Assembly: GCF_002224125.1 (NCBI RefSeq)
Contig: NZ_NCSM01000072.1
Span: forward strand, 9,676-73,675
Origin: Streptomyces sp. NBS 14/10
GTDB lineage: Bacteria; Actinomycetota; Actinomycetes; Streptomycetales; Streptomycetaceae
Direction of reading: 5' to 3'
Length of the DNA stretch: 64,000 nt
The translations under genes were made by a program, and so were the position numbers. Positions 34,364 through 42,936 of the stretch are shown piece after piece. The notes under the pieces were generated by a model that worked only from the letters and a program-made list of their open reading frames with translations, searched no databases and was not told the origin of the DNA. Position 1 is the first letter of the stretch; each line of letters begins with the position of its first letter.

Positions 34364-35153
34364 GGTGCGGCGCACCGGGTGGACGTTGCGTGCAGGGCGG
34401 GCGCTGCGCGCCGAGTGGACCAAGCTGTGCACCGTGCCGTCCCAGCTGTGGACCCTGGCGGCCCTGGCCGCGCTGATGGCGGGCGTGACCGCGCTCACCG
34501 CCGCGGGCCAGGGGCGCCCCCGGGACACCCCGGCGGACCCGGTGGCGCTCGCCCTGTCGGGCGTCTACGGCGCGCAACTCGCCGCCCTCGCGGTCGGGGT
34601 GGCGCTGGTCGCCTCCGAGTACCAGCCGAGGGTGATCCGTACGACGCTGGCCGCGCACCCGGGGCGGACCGGCGTCCTCGCCGCGAAGGCCGCCGTCGTG
34701 ACCGCGGCGGTGCTCGGCGCCGGGGTCCCCGGGGTGCTCGGGTCGGTGCTGGCCGGGCGGGCCGTACTGGCGGGGCGGGGCCCCGGTACGGCGGCCCTGT
34801 CCGACCCGGAGCTGTGGCGGGCGGCCGTCGGCACCCTGCTGTACCTGGCGCTGGTCGCGCTGCTGGGCGCCGGGGTGGCCGCCGTGCTCCGGCACGCCGG
34901 GGTGGCTGTGGGGGCCACGGCGGCGCTGCTGTACGGCCCGTTTCTGGCCACGAAGGTCATCCCGATGTCCACGCACGCCCTTCACCTGGTCCAGAAAGCC
35001 TCGCCCATGAGCGCCGGCCTCGCCGTCCAGACCACCCTGCCGGGCACCGGCCCCGCGCCCCTCGGCCCGTGGGCGGGGCTCGGCGTCCTCACCGCCTGGG
35101 CCGGGGCGGCGCTGGCCGTGGGGTGGGCGGGGCTGCGGTTCCGGGACGCGTGA
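34356..35153 (+). CDS. ABC-2 type permease, second subunit
   Basis: 265 residues, about six membrane helices. It begins with the same RALRAEWTKL pattern as its upstream neighbour and carries the exporter motif VASEYQPRVIRTTLAAHPGRTGVLAAKAAV (about 87-116), so the two permeases are probable paralogues; this one lacks the extracellular insert. It overlaps the previous gene by 8 bp. Together with the ATPase it should form a heterodimeric exporter. Confidence 0.9.
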   Translation: MREVRRTGWTLRAGRALRAEWTKLCTVPSQLWTLAALAALMAGVTALTAAGQGRPRDTPADPVALALSGVYGAQLAALAVGVALVASEYQPRVIRTTLAAHPGRTGVLAAKAAVVTAAVLGAGVPGVLGSVLAGRAVLAGRGPGTAALSDPELWRAAVGTLLYLALVALLGAGVAAVLRHAGVAVGATAALLYGPFLATKVIPMSTHALHLVQKASPMSAGLAVQTTLPGTGPAPLGPWAGLGVLTAWAGAALAVGWAGLRFRDA

Positions 35154-35175
35154 CGCGACGCGTAAGGGGGCCGCG

Positions 35176-36210
35176 TCAGTTCTCGCCGGGTGACGCGAGC
35201 AGTTCCCGTACGGCCCGGCCGATGAACTCGACGTCGTCGGGGTTGGCTCCGGCACCCGTCAGATGGCCCCACTCGCCGGGGATGACCCGTACGTCACCGC
35301 CCGGGATATGGCCCGACGCCCATGCCTCGTCCCCGGGCGGGAAGTAGAGGTCCTTCTGCGCCGGCATGGCGAGCGTCCTGGCGGTGATGGTGCCGAGCGC
35401 CTTGACGACGTCCCCACCGGCCCCCTCCGTCGCGCCGACGTCCGCGTGCTGCCAGGTCCAGAGCATCGCGAGCAGGTCGTTGGTGTCCTGCCCGGCGAAG
35501 TTGGGCTCCCAGAATCCGACGAGGAAGTCGTCGAGGGATTCGAACCCCAGCGTGCGGTAGCGCTCGTTCCAGTAGAACGCCTGCGAGAAGCCCCAACCGG
35601 CGTACACCCTGGCGAATGCCCGGAGCCCCGCCGCGTACCCCGGAGCCTCGCGGCCTCGGCGCCATTCGGGGTCCGCGGTGAGCACCGCCCTCAGCCCCTC
35701 GATGAACACGGCGTTGTGCGGCGCGGTCTTCGACGATCCGCAGAACGGCAGGGCGCGGGCGACCATGTCCGGATACGAGACCGCCCACTGGTAGGTCTGC
35801 TGCGCGCCCATGGAGCAGCCGATCACGAGCTCGAGGCGTTCGATGCCGAAGTGGCCGTGGACCAGCTCGTGTTGGGCGCGCACGTTGTCGCGCATCGTGA
35901 TGTGGGGGAAGTCGGCCCCGGCCTGGGGCGCGGACGTGTTGGAGGGAGAGGAGGAGAGACCGTTGCCGAAGAGGTTCGGCACGATGACGAAGTAGCGGTC
36001 GGTGTCCAGCGGCCGGCCGGGGCCGATCAGCCATTCGTGGGAGGTGTGGTCACCGGCGAACCAGGTGGGGAGCAGGACGGCGTTGGACTTGTCGGGCGCC
36101 AGCTCGCCGTGCGTTTGGTAGGCGAGGCGGGCCGGGGCGAGCGCGCCGCCCGTCTCCAGGCGGAAGTCGGGCAGTTCGAGGACCGAGTAGTCGCTTGACG
36201 TGGTGCTCAT
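35176..36210 (-). CDS. Alpha/beta hydrolase of the homoserine O-acyltransferase (MetX-like) family
   Basis: 344 residues from the ATG at 36208-36210 (AAGGA upstream). Nucleophile elbow GCSMGAQQTYQWA (Ser about residue 137) and catalytic His in IPGEWGHLTG near the C-terminus; the early motif VLLPTWFAGDHTSHEWLIGPGRPLDTDRYFVIVPNLFGNG is the MetX-family core. As the last gene of the nitrilase/amidase operon it more likely acts as a hydrolase or transacylase in that catabolic pathway than in methionine synthesis. A LacI regulator controls the operon. Confidence 0.85.
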   Translation of the reverse strand: MSTTSSDYSVLELPDFRLETGGALAPARLAYQTHGELAPDKSNAVLLPTWFAGDHTSHEWLIGPGRPLDTDRYFVIVPNLFGNGLSSSPSNTSAPQAGADFPHITMRDNVRAQHELVHGHFGIERLELVIGCSMGAQQTYQWAVSYPDMVARALPFCGSSKTAPHNAVFIEGLRAVLTADPEWRRGREAPGYAAGLRAFARVYAGWGFSQAFYWNERYRTLGFESLDDFLVGFWEPNFAGQDTNDLLAMLWTWQHADVGATEGAGGDVVKALGTITARTLAMPAQKDLYFPPGDEAWASGHIPGGDVRVIPGEWGHLTGAGANPDDVEFIGRAVRELLASPGEN

Positions 36211-36245
36211 GGGATGTCCTTGTTCCGTGTGCTGTTGGTTCGTGG

Positions 36246-37592
36246 TCAGCGGGTCAGGCGGTCGGCGATGGCGGCCACCCGGGTCTCGTCTCCGGGGCGG
36301 CAGACGAGTTGCAGCGCGACGGGCAGACCGTCGACGGAGCCGACCGGGATGCTGAAGGCGGGCAGGCCCAGGAGGTTCCATGGGCTGGTGAGGGAGAGCA
36401 GCGCATCGCGTACGGGGGTGCCGCGACCGGCCGCGCCCAGTTCACGTGCGCCCAGTTCACGTGCGCCGAGCGGGGGCGCGGTGATCGGAACGGTCGGCAG
36501 CGCCAGGACGTCGTGCCGGTCGAAGAGCTCCCCGACGAGGGGAGTGACGGCCTTACGGGTGTCGAACGCCGCCGCGTACCGCTCGGCAGGGATGGCGGCC
36601 GCGGCCTGGAGCCGGCGCAGCACTTCCCCGTCGTACAGGCCGGGCGCGCGCTCCATGCGCTGTGCGTGCACCTCGACCGCCTCGGTGCTCTGAATGGCCA
36701 AGAAGGCTTCGCGGCCGGCTTGCGCCTGGCTCCACACCGCGTCGGGTACGGCGCCGACCGCCGCCTCCAAGGCACGCCGCACCGTCGCCGCCACGCGGGG
36801 ATCCCCCGCTACCGGCGCCTCCTCCGTCAGCCATCCGATGCGGCCGGTGTCCGGGGTGCGGGTGCCCTCGGGCCCGGTCGGCGCCGGCTCCGCCAACGCC
36901 TCGTAGACGGTGAGGCAGTCCCGCACCGTGGGGGCGTGGACGCCGACGTGGTCGAGGGTCCGGGAGAGGGGCAGCACGCCTTCCGTCGATATCGCGCCGT
37001 GGGCGGGTTTGAAGCCGACGACGCCGCAGAGGGCGGCGGGGATACGGACGGATCCGCCGGTGTCCGTGCCGAGCGCGAACGCCACCATCCCCGCGGCCAC
37101 GGCGGCGGCGCTTCCTCCGCTCGAACCTCCGGACATCCTTGTGAGATCCCGGGGGTTGCGCGTCGGACCGTGGACGGAGCGGTCCCCCGTCGGCCCGTAC
37201 GCGAACTCATGCGTCGTCGTCTTGCCGACGATCACCGCACCGGCCTGGCGCAGCCGTCGTACGCAAGCGGCGTCGGCGCGGGCGACGCGGCCGTCGTCGA
37301 GGTGGGCCGAGCCCGCCGTGGTGGGCAGGCCGGCCACGTCGATCATGTCCTTGATGCCGGTGGGCAGGCCGTGCAGTGGTCCGCGGTCAAGCCCGTCGCC
37401 GAGCTCGCGGTCGGCCTGGTGCGCCGCCGCCAGCGCCCCTTCCGTGTCCACATGGGCGAAGGCGTTCACCCGGGGGTTGGCCCGGGCGATGGACTCCAGG
37501 GCGCGACGGGTGAGTTCGGCCGACGTGGTCCGCCCCGACCGCAGATCCGTGGCCAGTTCGTCGATCGTGCGGTCGGTGAAGTAGCTGGTCAT
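36246..37592 (-). CDS. Amidase signature family enzyme
   Basis: 448 residues. The amidase-signature Ser-cisSer-Lys elements are visible: TGIKDMIDVAGLPTTAGSAHL (catalytic Lys, about residues 79-99) and the Gly/Ser-rich RMSGGSSGGSAAAVAAGMVAFALGTDTGGSVRIPAALCG (about 153-191). It hydrolyses an amide, urea or ester in the cytoplasm. It sits in the LacI-linked operon, 63 bp after the membrane protein. A short tandem duplication encodes GARELGARELGA near residue 382. Confidence 0.92.
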   Translation of the reverse strand: MTSYFTDRTIDELATDLRSGRTTSAELTRRALESIARANPRVNAFAHVDTEGALAAAHQADRELGDGLDRGPLHGLPTGIKDMIDVAGLPTTAGSAHLDDGRVARADAACVRRLRQAGAVIVGKTTTHEFAYGPTGDRSVHGPTRNPRDLTRMSGGSSGGSAAAVAAGMVAFALGTDTGGSVRIPAALCGVVGFKPAHGAISTEGVLPLSRTLDHVGVHAPTVRDCLTVYEALAEPAPTGPEGTRTPDTGRIGWLTEEAPVAGDPRVAATVRRALEAAVGAVPDAVWSQAQAGREAFLAIQSTEAVEVHAQRMERAPGLYDGEVLRRLQAAAAIPAERYAAAFDTRKAVTPLVGELFDRHDVLALPTVPITAPPLGARELGARELGAAGRGTPVRDALLSLTSPWNLLGLPAFSIPVGSVDGLPVALQLVCRPGDETRVAAIADRLTR

Positions 37593-37655
37593 GAGGGGGG
37601 TCCTTGTCGGGAGTCCGGATACGGGCGCGCACTGGGCCGTTCAGAGGCCGGTCGT

Positions 37656-38930
37656 TCAGAAGCCGGGGAACAGGCCCAGAAACGGGACGATCGTCGCCGT
37701 GCAGATCGCCATCGTCGCCGTATAGGCCACCATGGACTGGATGTACGAGGGCAGTCCGCGGGCCAACGCAGCGGCGAGCGGAGGGGCGGCCAGCGCGCCG
37801 AGGACCGCTCCGGCGGCGATCGAGGCGAGGGAGCCGCCGTAGGTGAGCACGGTGGCCGGGGTGACGGAGACGATCGGTACGAAGGTGGGGTACCAGCCGG
37901 CGCTCGCCCAGCGCCGGCGCCACAGGACGACGCCGCATACGGCCGCGAGGATCTGGGCCGCCATCATGTGCGGGAGCAGGCCGCTGCCGTAGGCGGCGGC
38001 GTCGGGGTTGAGCAGGAAGGTCGCGACCGTGCCGAGCAGCAGGCCCGCGCCGGCCCACTCATTGCCGTAGAAGTGCGCCTCGGTGAAGTCGGCGAGCACT
38101 CTGCGGACCACCCAGCCCGCCCCCTGAGCAGGAGCCTCGGGGGCGGGGGCGGCAGCGGGCGCCGCGGGCAGGTCCGGCATCCACGGGAGGACGCGGCACA
38201 GCGCGAAGGCCACAGCCCCGCCCAGGCTCATGGCGCTGACGCTGCCCACGACCGGGGACAGGCCCCACGGCACGCACACCTCGTTGACCAGGAGCAGCGC
38301 CAACGGGGTCACCAGCGCAACACCCAGGACGGCCCCTGTGACGGCGACGCGCCAGCCGCGCCCGTACAGCACCACGACGGCCGGCGGGACGGAGACGAAC
38401 GGGGCGAACGTCGGCTGCCAGGTGCCCGACGCGGTGAGCGTCCAGCCCCAGACGAGGTTGCTCAGCACCAGGCCCAGCCCGGCGCTCACCGCGACCCAGG
38501 GCCACAGCCCCGTGGCGCAGGCGAGCGGAAACCCACGGGCGCCACGGCCGCCACGGCCGCGGCCCTTGCGCGCGCCGAGATGGGCGAACGCGGCACCGCA
38601 GATCATGAGCAGTCCGCCGAGGGCCGACTTGTACAGCGTGGCCTCTGTGGTGTCCCCGAGGAGCCACCACAGCAGCCAGCGGGGCTCGGGATAGTCGAGT
38701 GACCAGTGGGAGTAGTCGGGGATGAGCGCGGGCAGCCGGGTCCCGACCGCCTTCAGGCATACGCCGACCAGTACGCCGGCCACGGCCGTCGCCGCGGCAC
38801 CCACCCACAGGGGGGTGCCGCCGACGCGTCGGTCCGGGAGGTCCGGGGCTATCTCGCCCGCTGCCTCGCCTGTCTTGCTCGTCTTGCCTGTCTTGCTCGT
38901 CTTGCTCGTCTTGCTCGTCTTGCCTGGCAC
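37656..38930 (-). CDS. Multispanning membrane protein with internal two-fold repeat, probable transporter
   Basis: 424 residues from the GTG at 38930 (GAGG upstream, 10 bp after the nitrilase stop). The N-terminus is a Lys/Thr/Ser repeat (KTSKTSKTSKTGKTSKTG) in the cytoplasm, then about ten helices. The two halves are related: TFAPFVSVPPAVVVLYG matches TFVPIVSVTPATVLTYG, and GDTTEATLYKSALGG matches ADFTEAHFYGNEWAG. Such a two-fold layout is typical of transporters, and the operon suggests uptake of the nitrilase/amidase substrate. I do not recognise the family. No P-loop or kinase motif is seen. Confidence 0.7.
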   Translation of the reverse strand: MPGKTSKTSKTSKTGKTSKTGEAAGEIAPDLPDRRVGGTPLWVGAAATAVAGVLVGVCLKAVGTRLPALIPDYSHWSLDYPEPRWLLWWLLGDTTEATLYKSALGGLLMICGAAFAHLGARKGRGRGGRGARGFPLACATGLWPWVAVSAGLGLVLSNLVWGWTLTASGTWQPTFAPFVSVPPAVVVLYGRGWRVAVTGAVLGVALVTPLALLLVNEVCVPWGLSPVVGSVSAMSLGGAVAFALCRVLPWMPDLPAAPAAAPAPEAPAQGAGWVVRRVLADFTEAHFYGNEWAGAGLLLGTVATFLLNPDAAAYGSGLLPHMMAAQILAAVCGVVLWRRRWASAGWYPTFVPIVSVTPATVLTYGGSLASIAAGAVLGALAAPPLAAALARGLPSYIQSMVAYTATMAICTATIVPFLGLFPGF

Positions 38931-38940
38931 GGGCCCCGCC

Positions 38941-39894
38941 TCATCGCGGGGCGGCAGGGCTCAGCGTGTAGCCGAGCATCGGGTCGTACAGGTCGGTGCG
39001 GCGGTCGCGGATCAGGTCGTTGAGCTGGTTCCAGATCGGGGCGCTACGGGCCGCGACGATGTCGATGTCGGCCGTCAGGATGCGTTCCTCGTCGGCCCCG
39101 GCCACCTCGCCGATGGGCCAGCCGTTGGTGCCCGCGATCAGTGAACACCCGAGGAAGCGCGCGTCCCGGTCCGTACCGATCCGGTTGGCCGCGGCGATGA
39201 AGACGTTGTTCACATGCGCCGCCGTCATGGTCAGGTAGGCGGCCATGCACCGCCCGGACTCGTCGAACATCGGCGGCGGGGTCCACACCCAGTTGTTGAC
39301 GCTGCAGATGATGTCCGCCCCCTGCTGCGCGAGCAGCCGCGGAACCTCCGGGAACCAGATGTCCCAGCAGATGAGGAGGCCGATACGGCCGATCGGCGTG
39401 TCGAATACGGGGAAGCCGAGGTCGCCCGGTTCGAACCAGAGCTTTTCCGTGTTCCACAGATGGGTCTTGCGGTAGTGGCCCACATATCCGTCCGAGCCGA
39501 CCAGTACGGCGGTGTCGTACAGGCGCACACCGTCCCGTTCGACCAGCCCACCGACGAGGTGGACCCCGCGCTCACGGGCGAATGCCTCCCAGGCGCGGAC
39601 GGTCTCCCCGGAGGGCACCTCCTCGGCGTGCTCATATGCCTCGGCCCGGGTGGCGAACGTATAGCCCGTGGCGCTCAGTTCGGGCAGCACGATGAGGGTG
39701 GCCCCGTCGTCGGCGGCCCGGGCCGCCAGGTCCAGGCCGAGCTCGACGTTCTGGCGGCGGTTCGCCACTCCCACCTGTGCGTCGCACTGCACGACGGCGA
39801 CTCTGGCGGGGCTGACCCGGCGGTCCGCACCGGGGACGTGGGGCGGTACGGCGGGGTCGGGGTGCGGTGTGGCGGGGTTCGGGGAAGTGCTCAC
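38941..39894 (-). CDS. Carbon-nitrogen hydrolase (nitrilase superfamily amidohydrolase)
   Basis: 317 residues from the GTG at 39892-39894 (GAGGTGAG upstream); a longer reading of the frame would run into the operator region and is not used. The Glu-Lys-Cys triad is clear: LPELSATGY, YRKTHLWNTEKLWFEPGD and LICWDIWFPEVPRLLAQQGADI. The sequence is closest to aliphatic or carbamoyl amidohydrolases rather than true nitrilases. It is the first gene of a four-gene operon and probably releases ammonia from an amide. Confidence 0.9.
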   Translation of the reverse strand: MSTSPNPATPHPDPAVPPHVPGADRRVSPARVAVVQCDAQVGVANRRQNVELGLDLAARAADDGATLIVLPELSATGYTFATRAEAYEHAEEVPSGETVRAWEAFARERGVHLVGGLVERDGVRLYDTAVLVGSDGYVGHYRKTHLWNTEKLWFEPGDLGFPVFDTPIGRIGLLICWDIWFPEVPRLLAQQGADIICSVNNWVWTPPPMFDESGRCMAAYLTMTAAHVNNVFIAAANRIGTDRDARFLGCSLIAGTNGWPIGEVAGADEERILTADIDIVAARSAPIWNQLNDLIRDRRTDLYDPMLGYTLSPAAPR

Positions 39895-39916
39895 GGCTCT
39901 CACCTCTCGTCGTTTG

Positions 39917-39930
39917 CCCAAACGTTTGGG
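39917..39930. promoter_or_regulatory. LacI-type operator 1
   Basis: CCCAAACGTTTGGG is a perfect 14-bp palindrome with the central CG usual in LacI-family operators. It lies just 23 bp upstream of the nitrilase start codon, in the divergent region shared with the LacI regulator gene, placed to block the operon's transcription or start. Confidence 0.85.
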
Positions 39931-39945
39931 TGCCTGAAGAAGAAA

Positions 39946-39959
39946 CCCAAACGTTTGGC
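39946..39959. promoter_or_regulatory. LacI-type operator 2
   Basis: CCCAAACGTTTGGC, one change from the perfect site at 39917-39930, with centres 29 bp apart (about three helical turns), so a tetramer or two dimers could bind the same face. It shares its last base with operator 3. Confidence 0.82.
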
Positions 39960-39972
39960 CCAATCGTTTGGG
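39959..39972. promoter_or_regulatory. LacI-type operator 3
   Basis: CCCAATCGTTTGGG, again one change from the perfect palindrome. Its centre is 13 bp from that of operator 2, so the two sites abut. It lies 75 bp before the LacI start, where it could mediate autoregulation. Confidence 0.8.
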
Positions 39973-40047
39973 TTATGATGGGCACGCACTCGAAACGTCG
40001 TCAAGAGCAGCGGCCGAGACGTTGGCGGCAGAAGGCAGAGAAGACAG

Positions 40048-41064
40048 ATGGCAGACGGTGCACGGCCGGTCACCCTGCAGTCCATAGCCAAGGAGCTGGG
40101 GCTCCACGTCTCCACGGTGTCCCGCATCCTGAACGGACCGGCGGCCACCGGGGCGCGGGCAGCCTCCACCGTCACCGCCGACCGGGTCCGCCGACTCGCC
40201 GCCGAGCTGGGCTACCGGCCCGACCCGCACGCCACCGGGCTGCGCACCCGCCGCTCCAATCTGATCGGCGTACTCGTGCCCCGCATGTCCGACCTGGTCC
40301 TCGCCATGATCCATGAGGGCATCGAGGAAGCGGCCACCGCCAAGGGGCTCTCCACCATCGCGGTCAACACCTTCGACCGGCCCGAGACCCGCCGGGCGCG
40401 CACCGACATGCTCATCGCCCGCCGCACCGACGGCCTGATCTTCGGCGACGCCCGGGTGCAGGACGACTTCCTGGCCGAGATCGCCGCCCGCGGGACACCC
40501 TTCGTCCTGGTCAACCGGCACTCGGCGGACCACCCCTCGGTCACCTGCGACGACCGGCTCGGCGGCCGGCTGGCGGCCGACCACCTCCTGGGGCTCGGCC
40601 ACCGGGACATCGCGATCATCGCGGGCGAACCGCATGCGAGCACGGGGGTGGACCGCGTCGAGGGCTTCCTCGAGCGCTGCGCCGAAAAAGGGGTCACGGT
40701 CCCGCCCCGCCGGATCGCCCACGGCGGTTTCGACACGGCGGCGGGCCGCGCGGCCGCCGACCGCCTGCTCACCACCGACCCCGAGCTCACCGCGGTCTTC
40801 GCCGTCAACGACTTCGCCGCGATCGGCGCGCTGGGCGCGGCGCGGGACCGCGGTCTGCGCGTCGGCGACGACCTGGCGGTCATGGGCTACAACGACACCC
40901 CACTCGCCGCCGAGCTTCCACTCCCCCTGACCAGCGTGTCGTCGTCCACGCACGAGATGGGACGCCGAGCGCTCGCCATGCTCGTACGGATCCTCGCCGG
41001 GGAGCAGCCCCCCTCGGAACGGCTGCGCCCCCGGCTCACCGCCCGCGCCTCCACGGGCTGCTGA
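40048..41064 (+). CDS. LacI-family transcriptional regulator
   Basis: 338 residues. The N-terminal HTH VTLQSIAKELGLHVSTVSRILNG (about 8-30) is followed by the hinge and a periplasmic-binding-protein-like domain with typical RSNLIGVLVPRMSDLV, ADHLLGLGHRDIAIIAGE and FAVNDFAAIGALGAARDRGLRVGDDLAVMGYNDTPLA motifs. It is divergent from the nitrilase operon, with three matching palindromic operators between them, so it is the probable repressor of that operon. Its ligand is likely a pathway substrate or product. Confidence 0.93.
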   Translation: MADGARPVTLQSIAKELGLHVSTVSRILNGPAATGARAASTVTADRVRRLAAELGYRPDPHATGLRTRRSNLIGVLVPRMSDLVLAMIHEGIEEAATAKGLSTIAVNTFDRPETRRARTDMLIARRTDGLIFGDARVQDDFLAEIAARGTPFVLVNRHSADHPSVTCDDRLGGRLAADHLLGLGHRDIAIIAGEPHASTGVDRVEGFLERCAEKGVTVPPRRIAHGGFDTAAGRAAADRLLTTDPELTAVFAVNDFAAIGALGAARDRGLRVGDDLAVMGYNDTPLAAELPLPLTSVSSSTHEMGRRALAMLVRILAGEQPPSERLRPRLTARASTGC

Positions 41065-41122
41065 CCCCGCGGAGGCGTACGGACGTACGGGCGTGCTGGC
41101 GTACGGGCGTGCTGGCGGGGTC
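41063..41122. terminator. Stem-loop between convergent LacI and dehydrogenase genes
   Basis: GACCCCGC (41063-41070, at the LacI stop) and GCGGGGTC (41115-41122) are complementary, with a 44-bp loop that contains two copies of gtacgggcgtgctggc. The long loop makes a strong terminator uncertain. Confidence 0.35.
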
Positions 41123-41130
41123 TACGGGCC

Positions 41131-42090
41131 TCAGCCGAGGACGCGTACGGGCGAGCCGTCGAGGAAGGCACGGATGTCCTCGACGGCGTCGCCGTAGTAC
41201 CGGCGGTAGTTGTCCTGGGAGACATAGCCCAGATGTGGGGTGGCCAGCAGCCGGGGCGCGGTGCGCATGGGGTGGTCCGCCGGAAGGGGTTCGACGTCGA
41301 ACACATCGACCCCCGCCCCGGCGAAGGCGCCGCGCCGCAGGGCGTCGACCAGCGCGTCCTGGTCGACGATGGCGGCCCGGGAGGTGTTGACGAGGTACGC
41401 GGTCGGCTTGAGCAGGGCCAGCTCGGCGGCGCCCAGCAGCCCGCGGGTGCGGTCGCTCAGCGCGAGGTGGATGGAGACCACATCGCTGGCGGCCAGCAGC
41501 TCCTCCTTGGAACCGGCGAGCGCCACCCCGACCTCGTCGGCCCGCTGCCGCGTCAGATTCTGGCTCCAGGCCGTCACCTCCATCCCGAAGGCCTGCCCGA
41601 TCCCCGCCACCCGGCTGCCGATCTTGCCCAGGCCCAGCAGCCCCAGCCGACGGCCGTGCAGATCCGCGCCGACCGTGCTCTGCCAGGGCCCGCCCGTACG
41701 CAGAGCGGTGTTCTCGACGACCAGGCCCCGGGCCAGGCCGAGGATCAGCGCCCAGGTCAGCTCGACCGGCGGCGCCTGGGCGCTGGCGGTGCCGCAGACC
41801 GTCACGCCGTGGCGCTCGGCCGCGGCGTAGTCGATCACCGAGTTGCGCATCCCTGAGGCGATCAGCAGCTTCAGCTTGGGCAGCCGGGAGAGCAGCGAGG
41901 CGGGAAAGGCCACGCGCTCGCGCAAGGTCACGATGAGATCGAAGTCGGCCAGAGCCGCGGCGAGTTCATCCTCGGTGCCGAAGTGCTCGGTGAAGCTCAG
42001 CACCTCCACCCGATCCAGGACGGGCGTCCAGTCGGCGCTGGTCATGGCCACCCCCTGGAAGTCGTCGAGCACCGCACAGCGCAGCTTCAT
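41131..42090 (-). CDS. D-2-hydroxyacid dehydrogenase family protein
   Basis: 319 residues. NAD-binding motif LGLLGLGKIGSRVAGIGQAFGMEVTAWS (about 148-175), catalytic Arg in VNTSRAAIVDQDALVDAL and the catalytic His in LATPHLGYVSQDNYRRYY near the C-terminus match the D-isomer 2-hydroxyacid dehydrogenases (phosphoglycerate dehydrogenase-like). It reduces or oxidises a 2-keto/hydroxy acid with NAD(P)H. The gene stands alone; the convergent LacI gene ends 66 bp away. Confidence 0.92.
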   Translation of the reverse strand: MKLRCAVLDDFQGVAMTSADWTPVLDRVEVLSFTEHFGTEDELAAALADFDLIVTLRERVAFPASLLSRLPKLKLLIASGMRNSVIDYAAAERHGVTVCGTASAQAPPVELTWALILGLARGLVVENTALRTGGPWQSTVGADLHGRRLGLLGLGKIGSRVAGIGQAFGMEVTAWSQNLTRQRADEVGVALAGSKEELLAASDVVSIHLALSDRTRGLLGAAELALLKPTAYLVNTSRAAIVDQDALVDALRRGAFAGAGVDVFDVEPLPADHPMRTAPRLLATPHLGYVSQDNYRRYYGDAVEDIRAFLDGSPVRVLG

Positions 42091-42195
42091 TCCGCTCCCT
42101 CACCGCGGCTTTCCGCGTTATGTTGTCCGTTTCGTTGTCCGGGCACGGCCTGTGAGGCTGTTCCCGGCACAGGTTTATCGGGAATACTGCCCGCC

Positions 42196-42888
42196 GTGGA
42201 GCAGCGCATAGGACCGAGCACCCCGCCCGTGCCCGCCGCCGGGTTCGATCCGGCGTACATCCCGGGCATCACGGCCCCGCGCCCTGATGAGCCAAAGGAG
42301 GCAGCCGAGCCCTCACCCGAGGACGCCGTCCCTGACGAGGCCGCGGTCGCCGCGGATGACGTCGATGCCGTCGATGACGAGCGGGCCGAATCCGCGGACG
42401 CGGCCGAAGAGGACACCGCCGAAGCCGAGACCGCCGACGCCGAGGCGAAGGCCGAGGACGGAGACGAGGAGGAGGCCGACGGCCCCGACTTCAAGGCCTC
42501 CGACCACCGCGGCTCGATCAGCGCCGGCCGTCGCGGGGTCACCCTCCTGCTGGACGGCGAGACGGCCGAGTTCGACTGGAGCGAGATCGGCGCGGTCGAG
42601 ATCGACACCCCGCGGTTCGGGCGCCGGTTCTCCGTCACGGTCTACACGACCGCCCGTCGCTGGTACTCAGCCGATATCGCGGCGTCGTCGAGGAAGTCCC
42701 TCAAGGAATGGACGACGGAACTCGACGCGGTCCTGGACACCTACTTCGAGGACACGAAGCCCGAGGACACGAAGGCCAAGGACAAGGCCGAGCCCGAGGA
42801 CGCCGAGCCCGAGAAGACCGAGCCCGAGGACGCCGAGTCGTCGGACACCGAGTCCGAGGCCACCGAGCCCTCAGACGCCAAGTCCTGA
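42196..42888 (+). CDS. Acidic low-complexity protein with a small beta-rich central domain
   Basis: 230 residues from a GTG. A Pro-rich start and a long Glu/Asp/Ala tract (about 30-98) precede a globular core with SISAGRRGVTLLLDGETAEFDWSEIGAVEIDTPRFGRRFSVTVYTTARRWYSADI (about 105-160), which reads like a PH-like or beta-sandwich domain. The C-terminal 45 residues are KPEDTKAKDKAEPEDAEPEKTEP-type repeats. No membrane helix. Not a family I recognise; the acidic tails may bind a basic partner. A perfect terminator hairpin follows. Confidence 0.65.
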   Translation: MEQRIGPSTPPVPAAGFDPAYIPGITAPRPDEPKEAAEPSPEDAVPDEAAVAADDVDAVDDERAESADAAEEDTAEAETADAEAKAEDGDEEEADGPDFKASDHRGSISAGRRGVTLLLDGETAEFDWSEIGAVEIDTPRFGRRFSVTVYTTARRWYSADIAASSRKSLKEWTTELDAVLDTYFEDTKPEDTKAKDKAEPEDAEPEKTEPEDAESSDTESEATEPSDAKS

Positions 42889-42895
42889 GGCGTCC

Positions 42896-42932
42896 CCGCG
42901 CGGCCGCCGGGGTCACCCCGGCGGCCGCGCGG
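42896..42932. terminator. Strong bidirectional terminator hairpin
   Basis: A perfect 17-bp stem (arms 42896-42912 and 42916-42932) with a 3-nt TCA loop, all G and C. It lies between the stop codons of two convergent genes (42888 and 42937) and would end both transcripts. Confidence 0.85.
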
Positions 42933-42936
42933 CGGC

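Noticed and set aside
41070..41122. Repeated gtacgggcgtgctggc as a possible CRISPR-like or phage element
   Set aside because: Only two copies with no constant spacers and no cas genes; better explained as small duplication inside a weak terminator loop.
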